64,000 nucleotides of DNA from Fragum whitleyi (GCA_948146395.1 OX411543.1:23317026-23381025); one strand, 5' to 3'; numbered from the stretch's first letter, positions 27,501 to 42,500 are shown. Numbers and translations: made by a program. Notes: generated by a model not told the origin, from the sequence alone.

Positions 27501-30500
27501 AAACAGGTTTAAAGATTACGCTGAACGTAGAAATAGACGAGTACGTCAACAGTTTTATAACAAGTCCCGGTATTAAGGTGGTATTGCACGCCCCTGGAAC
27601 CTTGCCATTACCATCAGAAGAGGGGATCATTCTCAACCCGGCTACAGAAACAAACGTCGGACTTAAATCTGTAAGTTTTGCATGAGAGCTCAGTGCAGAA
27701 ATATCTGTTCATGCACCTTAAGTATTCATATTTCATATGCATTAATAACAGTTTTGCTAAGTCTGGAGTCAGAGAAAAAAATCTGAATTTATCTATTTGT
27801 TTTATGCATGCAAGCACCACAACATGCCTAAGCGACGTATTTCATATACACAAACAACATTGTAACCAAGTCTGGAAACAAGTTTCTTGGAGTTATCTAC
27901 TTCTTTTAAATATGCTTACAACCCACAAGGCTTACAAAAGATATTGAAAATAACAAATGAAATCCGCCAAACGATTGTTTAATATTTTAAAGTGTTTCAT
28001 TCAATATCTAAGGTTCCTTTATTTAATGTCTTTTTACACGAGCATATGCGTCACATTGCTATCAATTTGACAAGTGTGTGAGCTGCAAATATGAGCAGGC
28101 TAGAGACCTGTATAGTGTAATTTGAAGATTGTCTAACTGTCTAAAAAAATCATTTAAAACTTATAAAAGGAGTGAGTCTATTTTTCACAATGTTTATTGG
28201 AGTATAAAGTGCAATAATCTTAGCACATGGCAAACGTTTAAGCCACATGCTAAGTCAATTGCACTTTATATTCCAATAAACGCAGCGAAAAATATACTCG
28301 GCCCTCATAATTGTAATACTTTCGATCTAAGAAACAATTCAGCAATATTAGAATTTTTTACTAACAAGGCCAACGCGATACCATGAAGCAAAAGAAGATC
28401 TTTTCTGTCGAAGGTGTCAGGCATTGTATTTTAACATTTTAGGACACCATGCGTGTAAGGTAGGAAAAAATCGACACACTCCCCCAAAAGATTCATCAAT
28501 ATAATTATGATATAAGAAGCCTATAGGCAGTAATGTACTTTATGCACTAGTCCAACATAGTTTAACTCCAACATAAACAGCTCTAAGGTCAATCTTGGAC
28601 GAAATCCTATGTTACAAATATTAAGTCCACAACTAAAGCATAGCTGAAATTCAAAATTTATGAAAATTATCATTTGAGTGGTACTAGGGTTTTGTAATTT
28701 CGGATCAAGGATGGCTATTCCTACAATTCCTATTTGACTTTGACGTCCATCCGTCACAAGTCAGTATCTAAGAACAAATCATCAGGGAGATAAGCTGAAA
28801 TCCGGCACTTACTCTGTGACTATTTATAAAGATTCGTTACGGTGCTTAGTTGAAAAAAAAAAAGAAATTGAAAAAGCATGTCAGTAAAGTAAAATTTGGA
28901 TTTATGTTGTATGGATATTGTACCATTAAGAATAGAAATATTAATCGAATCGTGTTTCACATTATGATTGCTTGGGATAAAACCTTTCTGATGGTACCAA
29001 ATTCAGTGAAGGTCAAGGTAAAATTTGTAAAAACAACAACAACAAAAAACAACAACAAAAACTAAATTAAAAAATAAATAAAGAATGAATAAATAGAGGT
29101 TTAACATTGACCATAACTTTAGATTGGTAAGTTATGTAATAGTTATAGTTAATTTTTGACTATTTACGCGATATAAACTAAGCGGAGCATTATTTTGCAT
29201 ACTTGTACCTTTCATAGGAACATTTGATTGCATCTTGTTAAGATTGGGACCTTGAGAACTATTAAATCAAAACGTCGTTCAAAAGATCCAGAGTATTCAT
29301 TTTAAAAAGGAAGTGAGATTTTAAATCGTTTCAACCCTGTCGTCTTTTTTGTCAATGTGAAAATGTGGAGTACAGAAAGGGTTGGTTCGAGCAAACTCGT
29401 CGATGTCATACTTACTTTTCTTCCCCTTTTAGTGAGTAATTGTGTAAAAGCATAATTTAAAAAAAAAACAGAAAACATTTTCATAAATATTTGATTATAA
29501 TTCAATGGTCTTTCGGGACATTTTATCAGACAATATTTATGACGTTACTGTCTGGGTTTAAATGTAGTCCCCGCCCTTTATGACCTAAAGTCACGTAGCT
29601 CACTTATTCGAGCAGATCGTCGGTTATGGGATATATTTTTGTAGAATTTCGAACGAAATAGCGGCCTTTCATTGGAGGAAAAAATAGGGCGATCGGTAAA
29701 GATCCTTGATGTTTCATATGTTCATTGCTTTTGACAAGACTATTGCAAAACAATGTCCAGGTCATTGGTCAAAGTCATTTAGCGAATGTCACTCATATAT
29801 GACATAAAATCTTTACAATTGGCTTTAACTTTCGATTAGTAAAGACACTGTCTTTTGGGAAGTGGTGTAAAGCAGCGGTATATGACATTCTATAGACTTA
29901 CATTTAGCATCTCTATATTCATGTATCAACCACTGTGCCGAAGGAATGGCAGTTGCGGGGGACTTGGTGTTTAACAAAAACACCCTGTTATTTATAAATC
30001 ATCTAAAAAGACTATTGCCTTGCATTATTTTCGTTTTGAAAGCAGGAAGTCATTTGAATGTATCAAAGGTTACTCATCTAAATATTATCATTTAGATTTC
30101 GTGAATCAGTTTCATCACCAGTTTATGCATTTTTTACAGAAGATATAAAAGTTTTCTCAGGCTCAATTGAGAATTTTCTCAAAATTTAAATTGAAATAAA
30201 TGCGTGAAAATGAAAGATAATATTAATAAGTTGTTATAAATAACAACTTATTAATATCATCTTTTATGTTAATACATTAAGATGAATATTAAAACATAAT
30301 TACGGCTTTAATCTCAAATTGAAATTTTTAACCTCGGGCCTTAAGGGAGGTATTCTATTTCAGTAATTGGATTTAAAAAAAAATGATTCTTTTATGAGAA
30401 TCTTTACACCTCGATTTCATTCCCGTATATAAAGTGATTTCCATATTTTGAATACCTGCAACATTTTTTCCATTTGATTCCCAAGATACATGTAGGATAT

Positions 30501-33500
30501 CTAGTGAATTAATGAATAGTCCCGAAGCATGACAAAGTTAATAATTGGCATAAGAGTAAAAATGAAAACCTATAATTGTTTTAAGATTACATGAAAAACA
30601 TATATACACTGCCCAACCTTTAGAAAATTAAAAAAAAAAAACACTAAATTTCTCTATTTCCTTCAATACATTTGCAATGAGCAATATTTTCTTTGGTATT
30701 CTTTATGCGTAAAGAACTGTTCCAAACAAAACATTAAGTTTAAGAAAACGAATATGGAATTTGTTTTTATTCATCACGCATTTATCAAAGAGTGAATAGA
30801 ATTAAAGTCCTATAATGTTCTCCGTATGCTTCCCTTTTCTATGATTTGAACGTTGTTGAATAATCAAAACATCGTAACTACAGTTTGAATAAGCTGTAGT
30901 TTCGATGTATTATGATTCATCAACGACATTTTTTGAACGAGAATTTATTTCTATGTGCGTTATGGTAGTTACGCCCTTTTATTATCCAAAGATACACCTA
31001 TTTATAGACATTTTGACTTGTGGTCTGAAAGGTGTGGAATGTATCGTTATATTTCGGTTTAATAAAAGGTTCATGTAAAGAGATTATGAACCCAATTAAA
31101 TGCTGCTTCTATTTACAAAGAAAGACAGTTTACTCACCTAAAAAAATTATCAAATTGAATCTGTAGATGAGCACAAGCAGTTGCACAACATAAGAGGCCT
31201 TATCCCATAACAGAATAGTCAAACCATTATGAAAAAGGGATATTTTGTTCAAAACCAACAACTTCATAACGGCTGGATAAAATTGGCCTAAATTTGATCA
31301 GAATGTAGACAAATGTTCCTACTAGGTACTACTACAACCTTAGATATAAAACTCAGTCTCAAAAGGCTCTTTTTAAATAATCAATTTCCATTTGTTTTGT
31401 CAACATACATGTCAAACCGGTTTGGTCTGTTTTAAAGATAGACGTTAGGTATGGTGCAACATCCCACCATGATATTGTGAAAAAAATTCTGCGATTTATT
31501 TCAAATTATAGCTTTTTGAAATCAGTGATAATAAATTACTTTATATTTATCATTTTGTGAATTAGAAATTGATGTATTGCTCACAAACCTTACATGTATA
31601 TAAACTATTAATATCCATTTATGTTGTGATAACACACCCTACCTTACAAAGATCTACATGTTTACAAAATTAGAATGACATATATGACATATATGTTTAT
31701 AAAATATGTCGAAATAGAGTACTATGTAACTATGTTTTGGGCTCGAGTTTTATACCACGGTTTGTAGTAGTACCTGGTTTGCACTTCAGACTGTACTTTG
31801 TTAAAATATGAGCCAATTTTATCCAACAGTCATGCAGTTGCTTGTTCTGTACAAAATGACCCTTTTCCACAATGTTTTGGCTATACCGCTATAGCTTTGG
31901 CAGTCTTATATTGCCTAACTGCTTGTGCCCATAAAAAGCTTCATTTTGATATATTATTTACCTGGACATACTGCTTTTTCTTGGCAAATGGAGTGCCTTT
32001 AGATTGCGTTTCAAACACTTTACATGAACCTTAAATAAACATTGCTTTTTATACGTCATGGTCTTAGAAGTGCTTAAATGCCGTAAGGGCTTATACAACG
32101 TATAGTCCCTTACGGTATTTAAGCACCGCAGCGAAGTTATCAATTTAACGAAATTACTATGTCGTCATTTTCTATTAAGGTAGTGGTTCCGCAACATTTC
32201 GGAACTTATGATCTCTAACAATGCTTACCGAAGTTTCCAAATGAAAATCATTAGGAAACCTCGGTTAGCACTGTTGAAGTTCATTACTTCCAAAAACATT
32301 ACGGAACTAATACGGGTCCACTTCCTTAAAGGAAACACACCCCGATAAAAAGGCGAGTTTTGCCGTTCCAAACCTTTTCATTTCGAATTGACTATCAAAA
32401 GTAAATTGCCGATCCCGGGTAAGTAAGCGGTAACGCACTTGGCCATCAATCACGGGGTCGTGGGTTCGAATATTGGCTCGGACAACGTTTATCTATCATT
32501 TAACAATGTGAAACGAGTCGTTTGTCTCCCACCGATAATTATTAGATAATTAGTAAGCCTGGGATTAGAATCTGGTGGCTCGGCTGTAATGTTGTGTTTG
32601 AACTGGTGTGAGAAACGACAGGGATCCATGACTAGGTGCACCAGCCACCATAGTATAACTGCTGTAATGTCATACATGTATATGGCGTTCAATTGTATAT
32701 AAAAAATCAAACCTAATGTATTTTGTTCACTTCAGGTTTACGTCAAGAGACTTGGTGAGCCGTACGCCGAGTGTACCGAAGGTCTTGAGTTCGAACAGAA
32801 GTATAAAATGAAATACTCTGTACCGGTGAGAAAGTAATCCGTTAACAATCTGTTTAAAATATGATTTGAATTTCTCTATCCAGCGATAGCTAAGGTCATT
32901 TACAAAAAGTAGACGAAATGGGACACTTGCGCAAAACAGGAGTAGACGAAATGGGACTAGTGTGCAAAATAGTAGACTAAATGGGAATAGACGAAACGGG
33001 AGTAGACCAAATGGGATGTTACCGTCTAAAGAGAATGTTAAAAAGACCATCAAATCACACCAAAAAACCTTCACGCAAATTGACTGCACAAAGAAAACTG
33101 TTGAACTTTCTCGAGCCCCGAAGTTAAAATATGTACAGGAGTCATTGTGCCATCATTTCATTTGTAACTTATGTAGAATACAATATATACAAGAACGAAA
33201 AAGAAACGCCGGGATACATAAATTATGCAATATAGACGAATCAGGGCTGCCACAGCTGCGCACAGAGGACACATAAGATACTGATATGTACGACCGTGTT
33301 TCGCAAAATAAGAAGGGTCATTGTTAATAGGGGGTATTTCTTCGCATAATCGATGACATTTCATACAAAAAAGAATATAATAATCCTATCATACAATTTA
33401 TCCTAAATACAATCATTATAGGTTACCCTGCGTTCCTTTTTCATGCTAGTTTATGATACGAATAACGGACTGAATTTTCTCACATAGCTCCCTTTGTTTT

Positions 33501-36500
33501 TATGTCAAACAACAGTCAGATTTCAATTCAATTCAATACTTTAATAGCATAATATAATACAATATTGTTGCTATAATATAAATTTCACAAAACATATAAT
33601 TGATGTGCACTTCAAGCTAATAATGTTTGAACGTAGTACCAAATTATAATAGACAATAATAGAAAATTAACAAGAAAAGCATGAGTTATTAAAAAGCAGT
33701 TTTCACGTTACTTAAATTTCATCTTGGTCACGGATCTTATTTGCCTCATATAGAAATCTTGAAAATTTAACCAAAACACTCTTTCTCTCATTATTTATAA
33801 GCATTATAAATTTATTAATAGTGGGCCAAGTATAATAGAACTTCGGTAATAAAAATTTTCTCAGGTCATAATATAGAGGACAAACTAAAGCAAAATGGTA
33901 TTCATCCTCGATAGCATTGGTTCTACAATGTTTACAAATTCTCTGTTCCCTTGGAATATTTGAAAGAGACATCACCGTGTAACCCATGTGAAAGATAAGA
34001 TTCTAAATGACGCCATCGCGACATTTTCAATCGCGCGTTTTCGCTGTATTTCTGTCATCTTTGTCTTTTATGACGAAAGCAATCAGAGACATAACCGTGT
34101 AACACATGTGAAAGATAAGATTCTAAATGACGTCATCGCGACATTATCAATCGCGCGTTTTCGCTGTATTTCTGTCGGATGTACTAAATTGATGTCCTTT
34201 ACGATTACTGAAATGTTCTAAACAAATGGCAGTTAACGCATTGTATGTTCTAATTCAGTTAACGCTATGTACGAGTATGTTCTGATTCAGGCGGTTCGAT
34301 TGTACACGTCATATTATTCATTACTGCACATTGAAATGTAAAATTGATTTTCACCTTATTAATATACCAGTTGAATTATTCATTTTCAGAATGTCAACAT
34401 CAGATTTTCAAGAAAATGATTATTTATATTTTGATGATATATATCGATTTTAATCTGATAATACCCAACGTCACTCACTGTTAATTGTTGTATGTATTTG
34501 ATTGTATGATGGGCCAGTGGCCTTATATACTTAATACACTGTTTAACTGTTTGTTCATCCTGATCAAAGTTAGCGACATTGGATTACCTTCCTTTAATTC
34601 ACTCAAAAAGTTCACTCAAAAAGTCGCTCCATACACTCATTCAATATCACTCCAAAATGATTCGAAAATCATTCACCTTGTAAATTTTACGATTTTGTTA
34701 AGTGTAACTGAGAGCATGAAGGTACATCGGATCTCTATAGATCAGGAGCCACCCCTGGACCATTTAGAATTACTAGTTACTACACGTTAATTACATAGAA
34801 AAGGTTGGATTCTAACGTGATTAATTCTACAAATGAATTGTGGAGATTAAGAAGGCTCGAGAAACTTACTTGCTTAATGAAAATGCGCTATGTCAAAATA
34901 GTAAATATGACAAAAATACACTCGAATACATGCCGCTTGTAATCAGAGTATGACCAAGTTTGCATTGTACTTTTGAATGGCTTGAGTAATAAGCCTATTT
35001 CTTGACTACAAACATTTAATCTAGGTCCATTTCTAATTTAAATTTACGACTTTATTTCAAATATGTTTTGGATTTTGAAATTCATACTATGACATAATTT
35101 GACTTTGATTAATTCAATATCTGTATATGGAATGTGAATTTTTTTGTGTGTGTGTTTATGTGTGTGTGTGTGTGTGTGTGTGTGCGCGTGTGTGTGTGTG
35201 TGAGTGTTTTTTTTTATTGCTCCTTAAGACAAAATCGTCTTTCCTTGAAAAGTTGTGTTATATTTTGCTTTTAGTACTGTCAATTGTGTAAAAATAATTT
35301 TGCTATAATTTGATTTCAGGCCTGTTTAGATTTCTGTCGGGCCAAACGGATTATGGATAAGTGTAGATGTATCCCGACTGATTCTCCGGATATTGAGCTG
35401 AATACGACAGCACTCCCGGTCTGCAACAGCTCGAAAACATCAGGTAATATTTTGAAATGAAGAATAGGAGTATCTACACAAGTCATATTCAAGTTGAAGT
35501 GAGTGACCATAGGTCAATTTTCTCTATTAGGTATGGAGAAAATTGACCTTTGATAAATCACTTATACATCTTTGGAGAAACATAAGATGTCGCCTATCAA
35601 CGTACTCTTCCATATTTATTTTTATAATATATATATATATATATAGTTTGTGCGATATTAAATTTTAAATAGCTTTGTACTAATATCTATGAAAAGAGAT
35701 TATAAAGCTTTTAAAATTGAGGTTTATGTAATACGGGCGAAAGACCGGACCAAACGCACGGTCTGAAGACCACCTATAGCTTACGGGTAAACATATGAGA
35801 ACAGTCAAGCAATCCGCACTCGAGTCAAGATACAATCGGATTGGGTAAAACTTAGAAAGCTTGTCATTTTTTTTATAAATTAAGTCCACATTCGATTCCG
35901 CATTTTCAAACAAACAAGAAAACAAAACAATCACTTCATGAAACAATTTTTTGCAGGCAACTTACAATGAACAAAAGTAACTACGTCACGGGTACATTTG
36001 TAAGTAAAAAATCCGGAACTTTGGTTAATTCACGGAATACTCCCGAATGCAATTTGGAAAACGTTAATCAAAAACCATGCTCGTCAATATTTGCATTTCA
36101 ATAAGAGTTTAAGCTTAAATCAAGGTATACGCTGATTAAAGTCTACCCAAATTAACCTTTTCTTATTCAATTTCCATTTAATTTTTATCCCAAGAATTCC
36201 CTACGGGTGTATTGAAATTAACGAATGTCCTAAAAAGACCGAAAGTAAAAGTAAAAATCGGAACGAAGCAAAAAGGACCGGAAAGGTCAATGGAAATCCG
36301 GAAAGGAATTTTTAAACACTAAAACAGCTCCGTTCTTGGGTTTTTACTAAAAATATTTTAATCTTACAGTTAAGAACATCGTGAAATTTACAAGGTGAAT
36401 GATTAAGGAATGAAATTGATTGAGTGTGTGGAGCGAGTTTTGAGTGAAATTAATGGGAGGTAATCCTATATCGAAAATTTTGTTCAGGATGAACAAAATT

Positions 36501-39500
36501 TGCGATATTGATTACCTCCCTTTAATAATAAAATACAAACAAGTGTATACATAGCTTCCTATTTCTTCAAGAACCTATGGGACGCTTGTAATTTGAATTA
36601 TGTCAGTGAAATCGCGATTTTTATCTATCAAAACTTTCTTTGAATGACCTTGTTGATTCTATATTTTTCAATGGGTTTGAGCGTTTTTGAATGGTATGAG
36701 TGAGTGTTTGGAATGAATGATTGGAGCGCTGAGTGAGCGATTAAGAATGGTTTTGATCGAGGTGAATGTCAATTTCACGATGTAATTAACTGTAACTAAA
36801 TGGTAATGAAGAGGACTTTTACATTACAAAAAAACCCTAAAATAATATTCAAAGTGTTGCATAGAGAAACAAGAGTGCCATCGTCACAAAATACGCCGCC
36901 ACATTGCTGCTGTTTCACAGAAATAATTGTAGACACTACTTATTTTGACAGAACCAAATTGAAAATGACCAAGTTTCATTTAAATCAAGACAAAAAGTTA
37001 GGAGGAGTTGCCTTCAGAAAAGTGGACCCAGAGACTAAAGTATCAAGGGGCATAACTCAGGCAAAAATTAACGAACCATAAAATCCTTCCTTCATGCACA
37101 TCTACCAATTGAGGTGATAACATTGACCAAGTTTCAAAAAGATCCAGCCAGAAACTTAGGAGGAGTTGCGTTGACAAGAAAAGTGGACCCAGAGACTAAG
37201 TTATGAAGGGGCATAACTCAGGCAAAAATCAATGAACCGTAAACTCCTTCCTTCATGCACATCTACCAATTGAGGTGATTACATTGACCAAGTTTCAAGA
37301 AGATCCAGCCAGAAACTTAGGAGGAGTTGTGTTGACAAGAAAAGTGGACCCAGAGACTAAGTTATCAAGGGGCATAACTCAGGCAAAAATCAACGAACCG
37401 TAAAATCCTTCCTTCATGCACATCTACCAATTAGGGTGATAACATTGACCAAGTTTCAAGAAGATCCAGCTAGTAGTTTAGGAGAAGTTGCGTTGACAAG
37501 AAAAGTGGACGGACGTACGGACGGATGGACGGACGTACGGACGGATGGACGGACGGACGGACAGACGGAGAAGATGACGCCAATATACGTCCGCCTCCGG
37601 CGGCGTATAAAAACGGTGTTTCCTTTAACTTGGACAATTCTATTTTCAGTGCCGACCCATAACCCTGGTATTTTTTTTGTTTGTTTTTTTTGGTGACTAG
37701 GTTTGTCGGTACATTAAAAAAACTACACAAAGTGTTTTTTGTTATTTTTTGAAATGTGATATGAAACTTATTCACAATAAATCATGAATTTATAATGTGG
37801 TATAGATTTTGTTGACCCTTTTCAGGAGATTTATTTTCTTATTTCATACTCTTGTTCCCAAGGCATATCTTATCAAAATCCATTGTTGTTTATCTTCTGC
37901 AACAACTTTAAAACCTATTTTCCGTCTGGAAAAGGTTGAAGTTCTGTCTTATAGCTCAAAATCAAGGAGTTTAGGCAACTAGGCCCTGCTATTCTTTTTT
38001 CCCTGATATATTTATTGCTTGAAAAACTGTGCAAAACATATTTCTCTTCAATCTGAATTTCTTGTGTGCTTGCAGTTAAACACAAAATCAGATTGATAAT
38101 GGATTTCTATTTTGTCATGTTTAGTTATTTGACATGCTTAATCATGTTATGTTGTACAGAAGTGCAATCACTAACAAAATAATTGTCATTTTCCCATGGT
38201 GACAAAGATCTGCCATCACTTACAGATTGATTCATAGATCTTCCATCAATTACCAGATAATTGTCACAATATAAGATGTTTAAGGGATTTCTATTTTGTC
38301 TTATTTGAGTTCTGAACGCGTCCAATTTTGGATTTTCTGCGCCCGACGCAAATGTTCTACCCCTGATTTTTTTTTTGCGTAAAAAAATCATGGTTGGGTC
38401 GGAGTTTCTGTCAATCATATACACAGTTCTTCCACATCGCCTGCATATCAAATTTGCGAAAAATTATTATCACAAAACGTGAGTATATTACAATACTTTA
38501 AAATTAGTTTTGGTAGCAGAAAAAAAGATGAAATATTGTTTACATACAAGAACGCACATTTTTTCCACGCCATGAATGTATTTTTGCGTTTCCGTTTAAA
38601 AATGTGAAAAATACTTCGTTTGCGTTTTGTCGTATACAATAGGAGGATTAGCAGAGTTAACAGAGGTAGAGCTTTTGTGCCATGGCGCAGAAAAATCCAA
38701 ATTTGAAACAGTTAATACCTGATTGTTTTGTAATTTGACATGCTTAACTTAGGTCGCGCAGAAGTGCAATTGAGAGGGATTAATCGGAGTTGTAGGAACT
38801 TGTTTCCCAAATCGCTGTAAAGTAAATAGGTTTAAACCAAATAAATAAACGGGAAAATGGCCTTTTACACATTATCTTTTACTTTATATGTCCTTCTACA
38901 ATTGAACAGTATTCACAAGGAAACCACACAGTCCAAATTATAGGCAGATAAAAGATCAAATTTAATAATCTCGATCTAGACAGTATATACAGAAGGACTA
39001 CGATATGGAGACCTTAGGTTGAAGTTGTTCAAAATTCACAAGTAAAGCATTGTTTATCTTGCGACTTTAACAATTGAGCTAAATTAAACAAAGTTAAATG
39101 GCAACCTCTATGACAGCCATAAAGATGTGTCACTATAAGACGCGGTACAGAGACTATCAGACACAACTTGGTTTGGGGGTTAAAGTGACTTAGCAGGCGC
39201 CCATAATAGACTCTGGTGCTGGTACTGGTTCTAGTCCAGTTGGCGAGCTCTGCAAAGCTATTCTTCTACTGGATTGTAAGACAAAATAGTGACTAGGTAT
39301 AAATGTAATATAATAAAGTTTATTTTTCTATCGCCCGTTTTATAGGCTTTGCCTAAATTCATATTAAGTTTATGAACATAAAAGTAAAAAAAAAACTATA
39401 TAGCTTACATCTTATTAATATTATATGGGAAAAGTAACGCAAAGCGTCCTGTCGATCATTGTCAAAATTTAGATTGTAGTAAACGTAAAATTAAGATAAG

Positions 39501-42500
39501 AATCAGCCTTACACGTACATTTTTGCTTAGAATCTCGTCTGGATGACGTTTTCTTATTACCCTCCGCAAATGACGTCATTCTACACTTTTGGGAAATAAG
39601 ACGTTACTTTTCCAAGCTAAAACAACGTCATTGTTTTTGCGTTTTAACGTCGGGGTAAAAGGCGGGATAAGAATTGAAAGAGATTAAATCTATAAATTCG
39701 CAGTTTGATTAAAATAAAAGTAAATACAACTATTTTAGCTAAAGCTATGCCGACCAACATCTTGTCGGAATAGCATCCTTTAGGATTTAGACCTGACGCA
39801 GTTTCTATAATACGTGCGCCCGTATTCAAAGTACCCTCCCCCATTACATTTTTTACGAAGAAAAACCAATAAGAATTGTATTGAGTATCTTTGTTAGCAC
39901 TTATCAAAATGACTGAGAATGGAAATCAATCTAGAGATAACTGAGAAAATTCAAGTAGCCATCGTTTTGATAAATAGCCTATTTTGGTCTTCTGCGTGTT
40001 CTGTTTAGCACCTGGGGAAGTTTATTTCACATTTTAACTAAACTTATTTTTTCCAGTGACAATAACTTCGGAGTAGAAAAAGGTCAACAAAGGATTCTAA
40101 TTTCTTTATTTGTTCGCAAATGACTTAAACATGACAAAAAGTATACACATAATTGACAAGTTAAACAAACCTTACATGTAAGGTGCAGTTTGATGTCTAT
40201 TCTGTTGGTCCCTATCTACCAGAATCACACGAGTGAGCGAGTGTTGGCCAGCGTCCAATTTCATCAGATTTTAAGAGCAAGTTACCGAGAAATATTTGAA
40301 AACATGGAGCCCGGTAGGAAAATGGTTGGGATAATTCATTGCCTCAGGGTGGGCGTGTGATTCTGGTAGATAGGGACCAACAGAATAGACATCAAACTGC
40401 ACCTTACAGGTAAGGTTTGTTTAACTTGTCAATTCTGTTGGCCCTATCTACCTATCAGAATCACATGAGTATTTAGAGTCCATGTTAGAAAATTATTGAA
40501 GGTAGAAACATTTTATCCCAACCCAGTACTATGACCGGTATGCAAGTTATAATGCTGCAAGAATGGAAGTACTGAATGAAGAGTCATTTGAAATTGCTCT
40601 CTGGTAAAATTGTCTGAAAACACAATCTCTTTTCCAGCCTGCCGTTTTAAGCACTGTGTCAATAGGAATCTTAAGAGCAGCTGCACTTGTTGCTGCGCTT
40701 CGCGTACTATGTGGTGTGTATATGTTCATGTCAATACCAGAAATACACAACACAGTTTTAATCCATCTAGCTAAAGTACATTTTGATACAGCTTTATGAG
40801 GTTTTTGTATCCCAATAAACAAACTTGAACAATTTCCTCGTAAAGGTTGAGTTTTTTCTATATACATTTTTAAGGTCCTAACTACACATATGTCCTCATC
40901 TGCCGCAAAAGCCTCTATGTACATCTCTGACAAATGGTTCCCAACTCGGGTTTGTTTTAGAACTGTTTTTATTCGAATTTTAAGAGAGTTTTCTTCTATT
41001 TCAATTTCATTCACGTCCATGGCATGCAGCGTTTGCATCCGTTGGCCGGTAGTGAGTGCAAGTAGAGTCACCAGTTTATATGATAAGTATTTAAGTGATA
41101 AACTCTCATTTGGATTTAAAGTTTTCAAGTATTTTAACACTATATTTACAGACCAAGTGACAGAAGTTTTCGGAAATGATGGCTTGGAATTGAAGATTCC
41201 TTTCATGAATTGTTTAACTAATCGATGATCACCAATATTTACATTATTTACAATAGAGCTGACAGATGATATTGCCGATTTAGCAGTGTTAATAGCACTG
41301 TATCCCAGTCCATCCTGCCACAATTGTGTCAGGAACTTGATAACTTGCACTACAGATGGTTTAAATTGATCAATCTGTTCTTTACTACCAAACAACAGCC
41401 ACTTTTGGAGATACGTCCCATATTGTTTTCTTGTAGATGGTCGCCAGGAATTGATGATAACAGTGGCAGTGTCTTCTGATAAGCCATTGCTGCAAATTTC
41501 TTCCCGGAGATTTTGAAAACACCAAGCTTCATTTTCTTGAGTGGATGAGTGGTTTTCTGATTTGGTAGCGATAGAATGTTGTGAGCTTTTGGTAATAGGT
41601 ACGGTTGTTCTATGATCATTTGAAGAAGTTTGGTAAACCATGGTTGTGTTGTAAAAATTGGTGCTACCAATATTCCCTCTGCCTCGTCTTGTTCCATTTT
41701 CTGTAGTGCTCTGCCAATACAAGCAAAAGGAGGGAATAAGTAACTAAAGAAATCACTCCAATTCAAGGAAAAAGCATTCACTGCATAAGCTTTCCTATCT
41801 GGCAAATACGAGACATAACGAGACAGACGGTAATTTTTGTTCGAAGCAAATAGGTCAATGTCACAGTTCCCATACTTGTCCATAATACTTTGAAATATAT
41901 CATCACTCAATTTCCATTCCATGTCTGGATTAAGCTTCTGACGGCTCAGGGCATCAGCTCGTATGTTCGCTGAGCCAGCTATGAAAAAAGCGCTGAGCCA
42001 GATATTTCTTTGAGCATACCATGTCCAGATATCTTTTGTCAATTCATTGAATTCAGATTTGCGGCATAGATAGGGCCAACAGAATATTGAATTTGATACA
42101 TCATTGATACGTGTCGATACAGCAAAATCCAGGGTGCAGGAGTTTTATTGTTAAATTCGGAAGCTTAAGTTAAGTACATGTAGATTACCCTACTCAAAGT
42201 TTGCTTATCACCAAAACTTTTTTATACTATAATTTTAGGGAAAAAAATGAAATTTGATTATAAGAATGTTCGAAAATGGTCGATTGTTATCAGTTTATCA
42301 AATTTTTAGAAGAAAATAAAGCTTTATAATGATAAGAAGAATTTAAATGTTGACCAAACAGGGAGACCCTAGAAACTGGTCTGTTTTTATGAAAATTGAA
42401 AAAAATCAAATTTGACCAAAAAGGTGTTCTTTCAATTGCATTTCGTTCAATAACGCGTATGAGAGCCGGCACTGTCAATAACAGCCTGACAGCGCCTCTG

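Larger units (their letters stand above)
40432..42087 (-). mobile_element. DIRS-type tyrosine-recombinase retroelement, internally deleted
   Basis: It is bounded by attctgttggccctatct at 40434-40451 and its inverse at 42068-42085. It codes on the minus strand for the RNase H/methylase-like end of the polymerase ORF and for a tyrosine recombinase. The reverse-transcriptase domain is missing: the left terminal repeat joins directly to coding sequence near 42068. It lies in intron 6, beside a broken Tc1 element. Confidence 0.82.

Noticed and set aside
27687..27790. Possible extra channel exon after exon 4
   Set aside because: It has an AG and an open frame but lacks the R-L-x-x-P-Y-x-x-C block expected here; the exon at 32736 supplies that block with correct phase.
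30140..30180. Acceptor-like site with a 21-base open stretch
   Set aside because: Too short, without family residues and not needed for phase continuity.
32962..33276. 104-codon plus-strand frame
   Set aside because: It starts in the minisatellite and has no recognisable domain; probably chance.
36990..37510. CRISPR-like array
   Set aside because: Units are contiguous 161-bp repeats without spacers, in a eukaryotic intron.
37436..37775. Open frames on both strands across the GGAC run
   Set aside because: Translations are periodic repeats (RTDGRTDG / SVRPSVRP), a microsatellite artefact.
38125..38451. 108-codon minus-strand frame
   Set aside because: A CxxC near the start looked interesting, but there is no second pair or other zinc-finger pattern.
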